64,000 bases of DNA from Candidatus Defluviibacterium haderslevense (GTDB lineage: Bacteria > Bacteroidota > Bacteroidia > Chitinophagales > Saprospiraceae): the NCBI GenBank assembly GCA_016712225.1, contig JADJRL010000003.1:2679501-2743500 (forward strand), in the 5' to 3' direction. This document shows, in pieces, positions 26,652 through 34,879 of this stretch. Each line of letters begins with the position of its first letter. The stretch's first letter is position 1. The notes under the pieces were generated by a model. It did no database searches. It had not been told where the DNA came from and was given only the letters and a program-made list of their open reading frames with translations. Made by a program: the position numbers and the translations under genes.

Positions 26652-28985
26652 ATGATAAAAAATAACTTAAATTGGTTTCAATCAATCATCCTAATTATTT
26701 TACTTGTAGGATGTAACAAGGATGATTTTTCAAACCCTGTTAATAGGAAAATTGAAACCGGCTCATTTATTGAAATCACCCAGGTTGCTGTAGGTACAGG
26801 TGGTTCAACGATTGCTGTGAATGGAGGAGTATTAGGTGGAATGACCATTGAGATTCCTCCTGGGTCATATACTACGAACAAGGATTTTACGATTAGCAGT
26901 GCAGATATTCTAAATCACACTTTTGGGCCTGATTTAAATCCAATTACGCCATTGATTCGAATTAACAATGGTGGCGGCTATGCAGATTCAATATTAACCG
27001 TGACCATCCCTTGCGTCGTACCCCAGGGTCATTTTGCCATGGGTTTTTATTACAACGAGGAGACGGGCGAACTGGAGGGCATTCCGGTGGTGGCCATAAA
27101 TGATAGCAATGTCATCCTTTCTACAAGGCATTTTTCTTCCGAACCCCTTTATCATGTGAATGGCAATCTTTCTACAAGGGCAAATAAATTCGCAGATATC
27201 CTAATAAGCTCCACGGAAATATCCTCGTTATTTGGAAATCTCGAATCAGGCTTTAAACCTGGTGTTGACGATTGGGAGTTTATCAATTATGGCTCTTATA
27301 TTGAACCTGGAGGTCATTGTGCAGGTCAGTGCATCACAGCGATGTGGTATTATGCCACTCAAAAAGTAAAACTAAACCAAGCCCCCTTATGGAATAGATT
27401 CAGCACATTACAGGATCCTGTGACTTACGACAACAGAAATGGCTATCGGTTTGCCTCTGTTGTGCAAAAAAGTATAGATTGGGATAATCGAGATAAGGCA
27501 ATGACAACATTCTATGATCATCCTTCCGGAAAACGAATATCAAAAGATAGTCTTACTTACCTTTCGTTCGCTTACGCTATAAAATTAAATAAGAAACCGC
27601 AATATGTTTCTATTAGAAATGATTCTGGCGGCCATGCCATGATTGTGTATCAAAGCAATGCCAATACTTTAATTGTGGCTGATCCCAATTTTCCAGGAAG
27701 CTATGATCATAAAATTGAACTGTCTAATGGAAAATTCAAGCCTTATCCATCAAATCCAAATGCCAATCTACCTCAAGAGTTTTATCCGCGTATTAATTAC
27801 ATCGGTGCCTCTGCCCATATTTCAATCGAAGGTGTAGCCGAACTTTACAAGCAGGTACTGAATGGGACCATCGGAGATGCGGGCAAGCCCGATGCCACTT
27901 TTCCAGCGATTCAACTCGTGTATTGGAATGAATCCATGGGCTGGGTTGACATCAGAGATAGCCTGGATGTGGATCTGGATTCCATCGAAATTGCATGCCG
28001 GTGTGTATCCTGCAAATATCCCTCCGGATATTATGACCAAAGTGCTGTCATATATTTTGTCAATGAGAAAAATCAATTAGTAAGAAGACCAGGCAGTAAA
28101 TATCCTCGTTCGTTTGCAATTTATCGCAACCCGGGAAGAACTGTTGTTCCTTTTGCCATCTTCGGAAACTCTTCCACCTTGGGTGATTCCAATGCGCGTT
28201 ACATAGATTTTAAATCTCTAATCATACATAATAAATACAAAATCAAGATCCATCCGGATCCGATAATTGGAGTTACAGACCGGTCACTGGATATCACGGC
28301 AGAACTACAAGGCTCCTATTCACAGGCAAAATTCATTTGGAATTTTGGGGATAATACGCCGGAAACAACAAAGTACTTTGACAACAAAGTGCAACATGCT
28401 TATAAGCAAGCCGGAGAATATACTATCCAGGTAAGGGTAATGGACGACAGGACCGGTCAGATCCTAGGCGAAGCAACTGCTCCTGTGCAAATCAGCAATG
28501 CCAGTTCTTCCTTTAATTTCAATTGGCTTCAAAGAAAATCTAACAGAGATTGGTTCTATGATATAAATTTTAATCTGTCAGGAGCGGTTGAGGGGAAAAA
28601 CGGAAATAAAGTAGAACAGATTGTTGCCAATGAAAACAGTAAAATTGTAAATGTGAAATTTGCTAGCATTGATTCATTTTTAGTCAATTTCACGAGTTCG
28701 TTTTCTCTATCTCCATTACAAATTACAAGCACAGTGGATCCTAAGGAAATTATAACCTATTCCGGAACTCCAAGATTAAGCTGGTCTACAAATAATTTTA
28801 ATCCACCTGCCGGTCAGGCTACTGGAAATGGAACATATGGAAATTCTAACTGTGTTGGTACCATTACCATAAAAGGTTATATGGATTATACATCCACATG
28901 GTATGATGACAATATCGGAGAATACAAAACCACCATCGGTACTAATGAATGGGTGTTGGGATATATTCAATTTGAAAAATACTAA
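26652..28985 (+). CDS. Lipoprotein with ZU5-like domain, predicted papain-fold cysteine peptidase and PKD domain
   Basis: The 777-residue protein has a lipobox ending in LLVGCNKD. Residues of about 35-175 form a beta domain reminiscent of ZU5 (GGMTIEIPPGSY, then TVTIPCVVPQGHFAMGFYYN). Next comes a likely cysteine peptidase: PGGHCAGQCITAMWYY gives the nucleophile, SGGHAMIVYQ the histidine and VADPNFPG the third residue. A PKD domain follows (FIWNFGDNTPETTK, HAYKQAGEYTIQVRV). The first half is clearly paralogous to the next gene. No biochemical assignment is known to me. The peptidase call rests on the order of Cys, His and Asp/Asn and on conservation between the two copies. Confidence 0.6.
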   Translation: MIKNNLNWFQSIILIILLVGCNKDDFSNPVNRKIETGSFIEITQVAVGTGGSTIAVNGGVLGGMTIEIPPGSYTTNKDFTISSADILNHTFGPDLNPITPLIRINNGGGYADSILTVTIPCVVPQGHFAMGFYYNEETGELEGIPVVAINDSNVILSTRHFSSEPLYHVNGNLSTRANKFADILISSTEISSLFGNLESGFKPGVDDWEFINYGSYIEPGGHCAGQCITAMWYYATQKVKLNQAPLWNRFSTLQDPVTYDNRNGYRFASVVQKSIDWDNRDKAMTTFYDHPSGKRISKDSLTYLSFAYAIKLNKKPQYVSIRNDSGGHAMIVYQSNANTLIVADPNFPGSYDHKIELSNGKFKPYPSNPNANLPQEFYPRINYIGASAHISIEGVAELYKQVLNGTIGDAGKPDATFPAIQLVYWNESMGWVDIRDSLDVDLDSIEIACRCVSCKYPSGYYDQSAVIYFVNEKNQLVRRPGSKYPRSFAIYRNPGRTVVPFAIFGNSSTLGDSNARYIDFKSLIIHNKYKIKIHPDPIIGVTDRSLDITAELQGSYSQAKFIWNFGDNTPETTKYFDNKVQHAYKQAGEYTIQVRVMDDRTGQILGEATAPVQISNASSSFNFNWLQRKSNRDWFYDINFNLSGAVEGKNGNKVEQIVANENSKIVNVKFASIDSFLVNFTSSFSLSPLQITSTVDPKEIITYSGTPRLSWSTNNFNPPAGQATGNGTYGNSNCVGTITIKGYMDYTSTWYDDNIGEYKTTIGTNEWVLGYIQFEKY

Positions 28986-29048
28986 TCTGAATAGAAGTGT
29001 TTTTATGTTTAGGGGGTTTATGATTGAAAAAGTTTAAAATTTAATAAA

Positions 29049-31118
29049 ATGAAAACAAATTTTTATAAGGAGTTCCGTAAGTTAAGTTTAAGAATGAATA
29101 TGCGTTTTGGACATCTCTTGATCTTGGTCATATTATTTTCGGCAAGTTGTAGCAAAGACGAGAATACACCCAATCCCGGCAGTGGTAAAATTGAAACCGG
29201 AGCATTTACAGAAGTATTGAATGAGCAAGTAGGATCTTCGGGTAAGTTGTTGAACATCCAGGGTGGTTTAATAAATGGAATGTCCATTGAGATACCTAAT
29301 GGCGCTTATCCCTCCGGCAAAGATTTTGTTATTTCTGTTGCCGAAATTAAAAGTCACACCTTTGGTCCTGACTTTAACCCTATTACACCAATGATACGCA
29401 TCAATAATGGAGGAGGTTATGCAGATTCCATACTCACCATAACTATCCCGTGTGTTGTACCTAAGGATCATTTTGCGATGGGTTTCTATTATAATGAAGA
29501 GACAGGTGAATTAGAGGGGATTCCGGTCATTTCAATTACGGATAGTTATGTAATACTTGCTACTAGACACTTTTCGGGAAAACATTTAAATGAAGGTATG
29601 GGAAGTGCAGCTACACGAGCTAAAATTTGGGCTGATATATTAGTGAGTTCAATGAACAAGGACAAATTATTTGAACTTCAGGAATCTGGTTTTCGTCCAG
29701 GTGTAGATGACTGGGAGTTTCCAAATGAAGGTTCGTATATTGCTCCAGGAGGACATTGTGCGGGTCAGTCTTTAGCTGCAATGTGGTATTATACTATTCA
29801 TAAATTAAACCTTCATGAAGCTCCACTGAATGGGCGATTTGATCCAATGCCAGGAATTATATGGCAAGATAATGTTAATGGATATCGATTTGCTTCTGCC
29901 GTACACGTAGATTATGCTGCTTCATGGCTACTTGCTATGAGTCCGGCTGGTATTTTTAAAAGTAAATTTAATAATCAAGGTCCAAAAAATTTGATTTCTT
30001 TTGACAGTTTGCAATATTTAGGATTTGCTTATTCCATTCGTTTGACTAAAAAGCCCCAATATGTTGATATAAGAAGTAGTGCAGGTGGAGCACATGCAAT
30101 GATAATTTATAGAACAAATTATAATGTAATGTCTGTAGCAGATCCTAATTTTCCTGATAGAAATTCACATTTTATTTCATTATCCAATGGCAACTTTTTG
30201 CCTTATGAGTCTAAACAAAATGCAAATACGCCAACGGTCCTTTATGAGAAGATTCAATTTTTTGCCAAATCTGCACTAATATCTTCAGAAGGTATTGCAG
30301 AACATTATGCTGCAATGTTGGCAGGAACAATTGGGTCTAAGCCTCCATATTTTTTTCCGCCTTCCCAACTTATTTATTACAATGGGAAAGAGTGGGTAGA
30401 TCTATCTGATACTTTGAGTATAGAATCCGATACAATTACTATTGCTGCAAGATGTTTTCAATGTGGAGCACGTTATCCCGGAGACCTCACTGCTATGAAA
30501 TTGCTTAAAACGAATGGTGATACTTCTGTTTTAACAGATAAGAAAGGTTATCTTAATATTCCATTGGTGCCTGGAGAAAATTTACTACCACTTGAAATAC
30601 TTGGTACTGCGAATGGAAGCGATTGGGGTTATTTGGATTTCAAAATGCCGGTGATTAAAAAAGAACCTAAAGCTGGTTTTGGTTACTGGTTGAAACAGCT
30701 TAATGATGATGGTACACTAGGAGCTAGTTTTGGATTAAAAACCATGCAAGGTCAATTTGCTGGAAAATGGTTAGGTACAACTTATAAAGTTGATTATCAA
30801 AAAGACTTTGATATAGATGGACGCCATGGTACCGTTTTCGCCAAATACACTGCTAATTGTAATTCAAATAGAACATTAATTAATTCTTTTAATATTGAAT
30901 TATGGACACTTGAAGGTATAACAAAAGGTGTGGTCATTTCATTGGATGGAAAAAATCTGCCCCTAACTTCTTCAGAAGGAAGTAATTTGGTTTTTAGTGC
31001 TTATGGTTCTGCGGCATGTAGTACATTAACTCGTGTGGATTATTTTGAAGCTGGGAAAGCGGCTAAATATAGTTGCGATGAAACTTCATTTGTATTCTTT
31101 ACCATTCCAAAACCATGA
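29049..31118 (+). CDS. Paralogous lipoprotein with predicted papain-fold cysteine peptidase
   Basis: The 689-residue protein has a lipobox ending in FSASCSKDE. An internal ATG at 29094 would give a more compact signal. It matches the preceding gene from KIETGAF through the peptidase-like segment. PGGHCAGQSLAAMWYY, GGAHAMIIY and VADPNFPD are all retained, so the candidate Cys-His-Asp set is under constraint in both copies. It lacks the PKD domain of its neighbour and ends in a different beta-rich region. The gap to the upstream gene is 63 bases and a strong terminator follows, so the two probably form one transcript. Confidence 0.6.
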   Translation: MKTNFYKEFRKLSLRMNMRFGHLLILVILFSASCSKDENTPNPGSGKIETGAFTEVLNEQVGSSGKLLNIQGGLINGMSIEIPNGAYPSGKDFVISVAEIKSHTFGPDFNPITPMIRINNGGGYADSILTITIPCVVPKDHFAMGFYYNEETGELEGIPVISITDSYVILATRHFSGKHLNEGMGSAATRAKIWADILVSSMNKDKLFELQESGFRPGVDDWEFPNEGSYIAPGGHCAGQSLAAMWYYTIHKLNLHEAPLNGRFDPMPGIIWQDNVNGYRFASAVHVDYAASWLLAMSPAGIFKSKFNNQGPKNLISFDSLQYLGFAYSIRLTKKPQYVDIRSSAGGAHAMIIYRTNYNVMSVADPNFPDRNSHFISLSNGNFLPYESKQNANTPTVLYEKIQFFAKSALISSEGIAEHYAAMLAGTIGSKPPYFFPPSQLIYYNGKEWVDLSDTLSIESDTITIAARCFQCGARYPGDLTAMKLLKTNGDTSVLTDKKGYLNIPLVPGENLLPLEILGTANGSDWGYLDFKMPVIKKEPKAGFGYWLKQLNDDGTLGASFGLKTMQGQFAGKWLGTTYKVDYQKDFDIDGRHGTVFAKYTANCNSNRTLINSFNIELWTLEGITKGVVISLDGKNLPLTSSEGSNLVFSAYGSAACSTLTRVDYFEAGKAAKYSCDETSFVFFTIPKP

Positions 31119-31143
31119 ACAAGTAAAGGTGTTTGATTCATTG

Positions 31144-31184
31144 AGTCGGGGTACACTTTTGTCGTATCCCGACTTTTTTATTTT
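31144..31184 (+). terminator. Rho-independent terminator
   Basis: AGTCGGGGTAC at 31144-31154 pairs with GTATCCCGACT at 31164-31174 through an 11-base stem with one G-T pair. TTTTTATTTT follows. It ends the paired lipoprotein operon. Confidence 0.85.
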
Positions 31185-31232
31185 ATTATTTTAGAAAATA
31201 TTTTTAATAAAAAAGATACTTCGTAAACATAA

Positions 31233-31252
31233 TTAAGATAATTTTGTCTTAA
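31233..31252 (+). promoter_or_regulatory. Putative Rrf2/NsrR-type operator, site A
   Basis: TTAAGA-TAATTTTG-TCTTAA is a perfect six-base inverted repeat with an eight-base spacer. It ends 40 bases before the ATG at 31293. It has the same architecture as the sites before the nitric oxide reductase, RIC and other genes. Confidence 0.6.
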
Positions 31253-31292
31253 ATAAAGTTATATTCAATATTCATCTAAAAAATTTGAAATT

Positions 31293-31835
31293 ATGTTAAA
31301 AGTGCAACTATTCATTTTAGGATTATTCGTATTTTTTTTAAATCAGATTCATTCGCAAGACACTAGTGTTGCGGAAAAAATTTCTTCGCCTAAAGTATTG
31401 GGGTATCACTTTGGGGTGGTTCAAATTGCATTTGCCATTAATAAAGGTGATGTTATTTATTTAGACAAATATGATTTTTACACGATTGGTTTTCCATTTG
31501 GCATTAGTTTGAAGACTCCTGGAAAAGCCATTATTGATCTCGAGTTTGTGCCCGTAATTAAGCCTTATCTGACCACGGAAACACCTTATAATGTTCATTT
31601 ATTATATCATCCAGGAATACTTTATCCACTAAAACAAGGATGGACATTGGGATTCAGATTGGCATTTGAAAGTGGGGAAAAACAATTTGGCTTTACACCC
31701 TTGATCAATAAAGCATTTAGAATTAATGAAGGTTCTGTTTTTTTTGTTGAATTGGTTGCTCCAGGAAGATTCGGACCAGCTAAAAATTCTGGTTATACAC
31801 AATTAGGGGGTCTTCATTTAGGTTTTGGTTTCTAA
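31293..31835 (+). CDS. Predicted small outer-membrane barrel protein under operator A
   Basis: The 180-residue protein has a signal peptide ending in QIHSQDTS. Eight or so amphipathic strands follow (YHFGVVQIAFAINKGD, WTLGFRLAFESGEKQFGF, LGGLHLGFGF), ending in aromatic F as in barrel proteins. I recognise no family. The interest lies in its upstream region, which carries the same inverted repeat as the nitric oxide reductase gene at almost the same distance from the start. That suggests induction by nitrosative stress. It might be an accessory for export or for membrane repair, but nothing in the sequence proves it. Confidence 0.55.
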   Translation: MLKVQLFILGLFVFFLNQIHSQDTSVAEKISSPKVLGYHFGVVQIAFAINKGDVIYLDKYDFYTIGFPFGISLKTPGKAIIDLEFVPVIKPYLTTETPYNVHLLYHPGILYPLKQGWTLGFRLAFESGEKQFGFTPLINKAFRINEGSVFFVELVAPGRFGPAKNSGYTQLGGLHLGFGF

Positions 31836-31886
31836 AAAAGTATAAATCATAGCTCTTTAGATTTATATTTTAGAGAATATATTGAA

Positions 31887-32387
31887 ATGGGAAAGATAAA
31901 AGATTTTAAATCACCATCTAGTTCATTTACGATCAAAACCGAAGTAGTTTGTCCTAATGATGCTAATCCAATGGATATTTTGCAAGGAGGAAGGTTGGTT
32001 GAATGGATGGATATAGGTGCTGCAGTTTGTGCACAAACCCATTGCGGAAAAATTTGTGTAACGGCTTCGATTAATCATGTTGATTTTTATTCAGCCGCCA
32101 AAATTGGTGATATCATTACGATTTTGGCAAGAATAACCAGAGCATTTAATACGTCTATGGAAATTTATGTGCACGCTTTTGCTCGGAAGGTGACCTCAGA
32201 AAAGAAATACTTGGTAAGCAAAGCCTATTTCACTTTTGTTGCACTCGACGATTTGGGGAAAGCCACGCCAATTATTTCTGTTAATCCAGTAACCAAGGAA
32301 GATAAAATACAATTTGATGCTGCATTATTAAGAAAAGAAAGAATTGCTAAAGGGAAGAAAAAGAGACATCTAATGTATCATAAATAG
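31887..32387 (+). CDS. Acyl-CoA thioesterase, hotdog fold
   Basis: The 166-residue protein is of the YciA/ACOT type. VVCPNDANPMDILQGGRLVE holds the conserved N/D-xM-x-H/Q-GG-x-L region, followed by WMDIGAAVCAQTHCG and then SINHVDFYSAAKIGDIITIL. These enzymes hydrolyse acyl-CoA thioesters to free acid and CoA and act as hexamers in the cytosol. The usual histidine of NHxG is replaced by LQGG, but the aspartate of the HVDF strand is present. The gene lies 51 bases after the barrel gene and may share its operator. Confidence 0.8.
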   Translation: MGKIKDFKSPSSSFTIKTEVVCPNDANPMDILQGGRLVEWMDIGAAVCAQTHCGKICVTASINHVDFYSAAKIGDIITILARITRAFNTSMEIYVHAFARKVTSEKKYLVSKAYFTFVALDDLGKATPIISVNPVTKEDKIQFDAALLRKERIAKGKKKRHLMYHK

Positions 32388-32548
32388 TTCCTCACATGTT
32401 AAAGAAATTTACTTATATATGATGTTTTTATTTATATAGATGTTTAATTTTATTTGTTTTTGCTTGTATCATAATCTATTGAAAAAGCATATGAAACCGA
32501 ATATTTTTAATAAATCCTAATGTATTACAAATAGGTCATGCAGTATAA

Positions 32549-33004
32549 CTATTGATTATCTTCAATAAACCATTCAGCATACGATGAAAGAGTTTCTTCA
32601 AGTCTGATATTTACTAACGGCGTAGAAATACTAAATTTGTCTATCAATATATCAACAAAATGCAATAATAAGTTCTCACAAGTTGGCTGAAAAGGTACTA
32701 AAATAACTTTTTCAAATTCGTTGGATATGACTTCAGATTTCGAATAGGGTGCTTCTTGATTGAGTACAAGTGCGTGATCAAAAACATGTATAATATGTTT
32801 GTTTACAATTTCTTTCAGATCTCCAAAATCAATCACCATACCCAATTTGGTTTTTTTAATATCCTCTATGGGATTTCCAATCAAAGTAATACTTAAATGA
32901 TAGGTATGTCCATGAATATTTTTACAAGGTCCATCATAACCATACAGTGCATGGGCCATATCAAAGGAAAACTTTTTAGTAATTCTAATTTTTTTATGAG
33001 GCAT
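32549..33004 (-). CDS. queD: 6-carboxytetrahydropterin synthase
   Basis: The 151-residue protein has all the QueD/PTPS residues. Zinc ligands are His18 (FDMAHAL), His31 and His33 (NIHGHTYHL). The catalytic Cys27 lies in GPCKN. Asp76-His77 are in HVFDHALVL, and the C-terminal glutamate is in LEETLSSYAEW. QueD converts dihydroneopterin triphosphate to 6-carboxytetrahydropterin on the route to queuosine at the tRNA wobble position. It is the last gene of a three-gene operon, six bases behind the ferredoxin gene. No other queuosine genes are in the window. Confidence 0.9.
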   Translation of the reverse strand: MPHKKIRITKKFSFDMAHALYGYDGPCKNIHGHTYHLSITLIGNPIEDIKKTKLGMVIDFGDLKEIVNKHIIHVFDHALVLNQEAPYSKSEVISNEFEKVILVPFQPTCENLLLHFVDILIDKFSISTPLVNIRLEETLSSYAEWFIEDNQ

Positions 33005-33009
33005 TATTT

Positions 33010-33243
33010 TTAGTTTTGTATAGGGGTAATTTTGATAATATTAACAGGACAGTTTTGAGCGGCTATGATGTTTTCTTTGAGTTCATCTTCAGTAACTAAC
33101 ACTGAATAAAATCCTTTTTTGTTTATGGCTCCAATTAATGTACATTTTCCATCTTTTTTTGAAATACGCCATCGATTTCGAGATGCTTCAACACATGCGT
33201 TGCATCCTATACATTTTTCTCTTTGTTGTGTTATTCGAATCAT
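33010..33243 (-). CDS. Single-cluster [4Fe-4S] ferredoxin
   Basis: The 77-residue protein has CIGCNAC (Cys11, Cys14, Cys17) and NCPVN (Cys65), which is the ligand set of a monocluster ferredoxin. It overlaps the stop of the U32-family gene by four bases (ATGA), so translation is coupled. It may deliver electrons to the U32 protein or to the queuosine pathway. The close coupling makes the U32 partner the better guess. Confidence 0.85.
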   Translation of the reverse strand: MIRITQQREKCIGCNACVEASRNRWRISKKDGKCTLIGAINKKGFYSVLVTEDELKENIIAAQNCPVNIIKITPIQN

Positions 33244-34487
33244 ATGGTTTCACTTACAAGTTTGTAAAGCTTGTCAGATGGTCTAATTTTTTCGTTTATT
33301 TTTATAGAAAAGGAATCCCCTTTTTGTGATTTGGCTACGGATATTTTATTCACTCTAATGTCTTCTATTTTAGATTGAATATATCCTGTTGTAGGTCCGG
33401 TAATGATCACTTCATCGCCTATCCGTAAACTATGCGATTCACAAACGAATTCCCCGACACCTATTTTGTCAAAGTATTTGACAGCTTTAGCTACATATAT
33501 TTTCTTTTTAGTTGCTTTGGAACCATTCTCATTGCTCCATTCACCCATTTTTTTACCGAGATAATACCCGTCCCAAAAACCCCGATTATAAACTGTAGCT
33601 AATTCTTTTTTCCAGGCTTCTATTTTTTCTTTGCTGAAACTTCCATTTAAATGGGAATTAATGGCTTCATTATAGCATTTTGTTACGGTATATACATAAT
33701 CAACAGCTCGACCCCTTCCTTCGAGTTTCAAAACACGAACTCCTGCATCAATAATTTGATCTATAAAATCTATGGTGCATAAATCTTTTGCCGACATAAT
33801 CATTTCATTGTCTATTTCAAATTCAATGCCTTCTTCTTTGTCTGTTACAATATAGCTTCTTCTGCAATTTTGAATGCAAGCTCCTCGATTCGCGGATGCG
33901 TAATGTGAATGTAGACTTAGGTAGCATTTACCGGAAACCGCCATGCATAAGGCACCATGAGCGAAAATTTCTAATTCAATTAAATTTCCTTTGGGTCCAG
34001 TAATATTTCTTCTTTTTATTTCGCGACTAATATCTGCTACTTGCATCAGACTTAATTCACGTGCTAATACGATAACATCTGCAAAATGAGCATAAAATTC
34101 TACGGTATCAATATTGGAAACATTCGCTTGTGTAGAAATATGAATTTCCATTCCAATTTTTTTAGCATAATTCATAACGGCATGGTCGGATGCTATGATG
34201 GCTGAAATTCCATTTGTTTTTGCGGCATCTTCTATGCTTTTCATTAGATTGATATCGTGATCATATAGGATTGTATTGAGTGTCAAATAGGTTTTCACAT
34301 GGTGTTCCTTTCCTATTTCTGCGATTTTTTTTAAGTCTTCCAAGGTAAAATTAATACTTGATCGGGCACGCATATTCAGTTGTTCTACACCAAAATATAC
34401 TGAATTGCAACCAGCTTTTATGGCAGCCATTAAAGATTCGAAAGACCCTGCCGGAGACATTAATTCTATAGACCGTTTTTCTGACAT
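33240..34487 (-). CDS. U32-family protein, likely tRNA uridine-34 hydroxylation factor (TrhP-like)
   Basis: The frame extends to 34520, but I prefer the ATG at 34487 (MSEKRSIELMSPAGSFES). The 415-residue product has the U32 signature: ELMSPAGSFESLMAAI at the start, then GVEQLNMRARSSINF, and the cysteine-rich core VSGKCYLSLHSHYASANRG followed by CIQNCRRSY. It ends with the small beta domain typical of full-length family members. Bacterial U32 homologues YegQ and YrrN/YrrO support 5-hydroxyuridine formation at tRNA position 34, and this gene has the same layout. It leads an operon with a ferredoxin and queD, both compatible with wobble-base chemistry. The older name peptidase should not be taken as function. 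Confidence 0.8.
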   Translation of the reverse strand: MSEKRSIELMSPAGSFESLMAAIKAGCNSVYFGVEQLNMRARSSINFTLEDLKKIAEIGKEHHVKTYLTLNTILYDHDINLMKSIEDAAKTNGISAIIASDHAVMNYAKKIGMEIHISTQANVSNIDTVEFYAHFADVIVLARELSLMQVADISREIKRRNITGPKGNLIELEIFAHGALCMAVSGKCYLSLHSHYASANRGACIQNCRRSYIVTDKEEGIEFEIDNEMIMSAKDLCTIDFIDQIIDAGVRVLKLEGRGRAVDYVYTVTKCYNEAINSHLNGSFSKEKIEAWKKELATVYNRGFWDGYYLGKKMGEWSNENGSKATKKKIYVAKAVKYFDKIGVGEFVCESHSLRIGDEVIITGPTTGYIQSKIEDIRVNKISVAKSQKGDSFSIKINEKIRPSDKLYKLVSETI

Positions 34488-34520
34488 CGTTTTAAATATA
34501 CCTTTCAAAGATGACGGCAA

Positions 34521-34879
34521 AGGTAATATAAAGTTTGATCTAATATTAATAAGTTATAATCCTGTATCATGATTAAAAGGTTTAAAATTTTAATAGTTTA
34601 AGCAGTGATAGTTATTAAATATTAATGATTCTAAAATAGGTCTATTAGGTATTTAAATTGTTGCATGTTGAATTTGTAAATTTATCATTCATATTATCAA
34701 TAGTTTTAATTTGGATCCGTTAAATGGAAATATTAGGTCATTTTAGTGGATTAATTTTATTAGATAATTATAAAAGACAAAAAAGTCTTAAATTAATTAT
34801 ATATTTGCAAAATTATTTAAATTAATTTTCTAATTCCTAGAGAGATTTTACTCATATATTTTTTTAAACTAATGCACTT
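34521..34879 (+). other. Divergent intergenic region
   Basis: About 360 AT-rich bases lie between the U32-family operon and the 601-residue conserved protein. Apart from operator site B I find no gene or repeat. Confidence 0.55.
34772..34791 (+). promoter_or_regulatory. Putative Rrf2/NsrR-type operator, site B
   Basis: AAAAGA-CAAAAAAG-TCTTAA shows the same half-sites and eight-base spacer as sites A, C and E. AAGAC and GTCTT pair perfectly. It ends 88 bases before the ATG at 34880. Confidence 0.5.

Noticed and set aside
33240..34487. Calling the U32 protein a peptidase
   Set aside because: Characterised bacterial homologues act in tRNA or quinone hydroxylation, and the operon with ferredoxin and queD fits RNA modification better.
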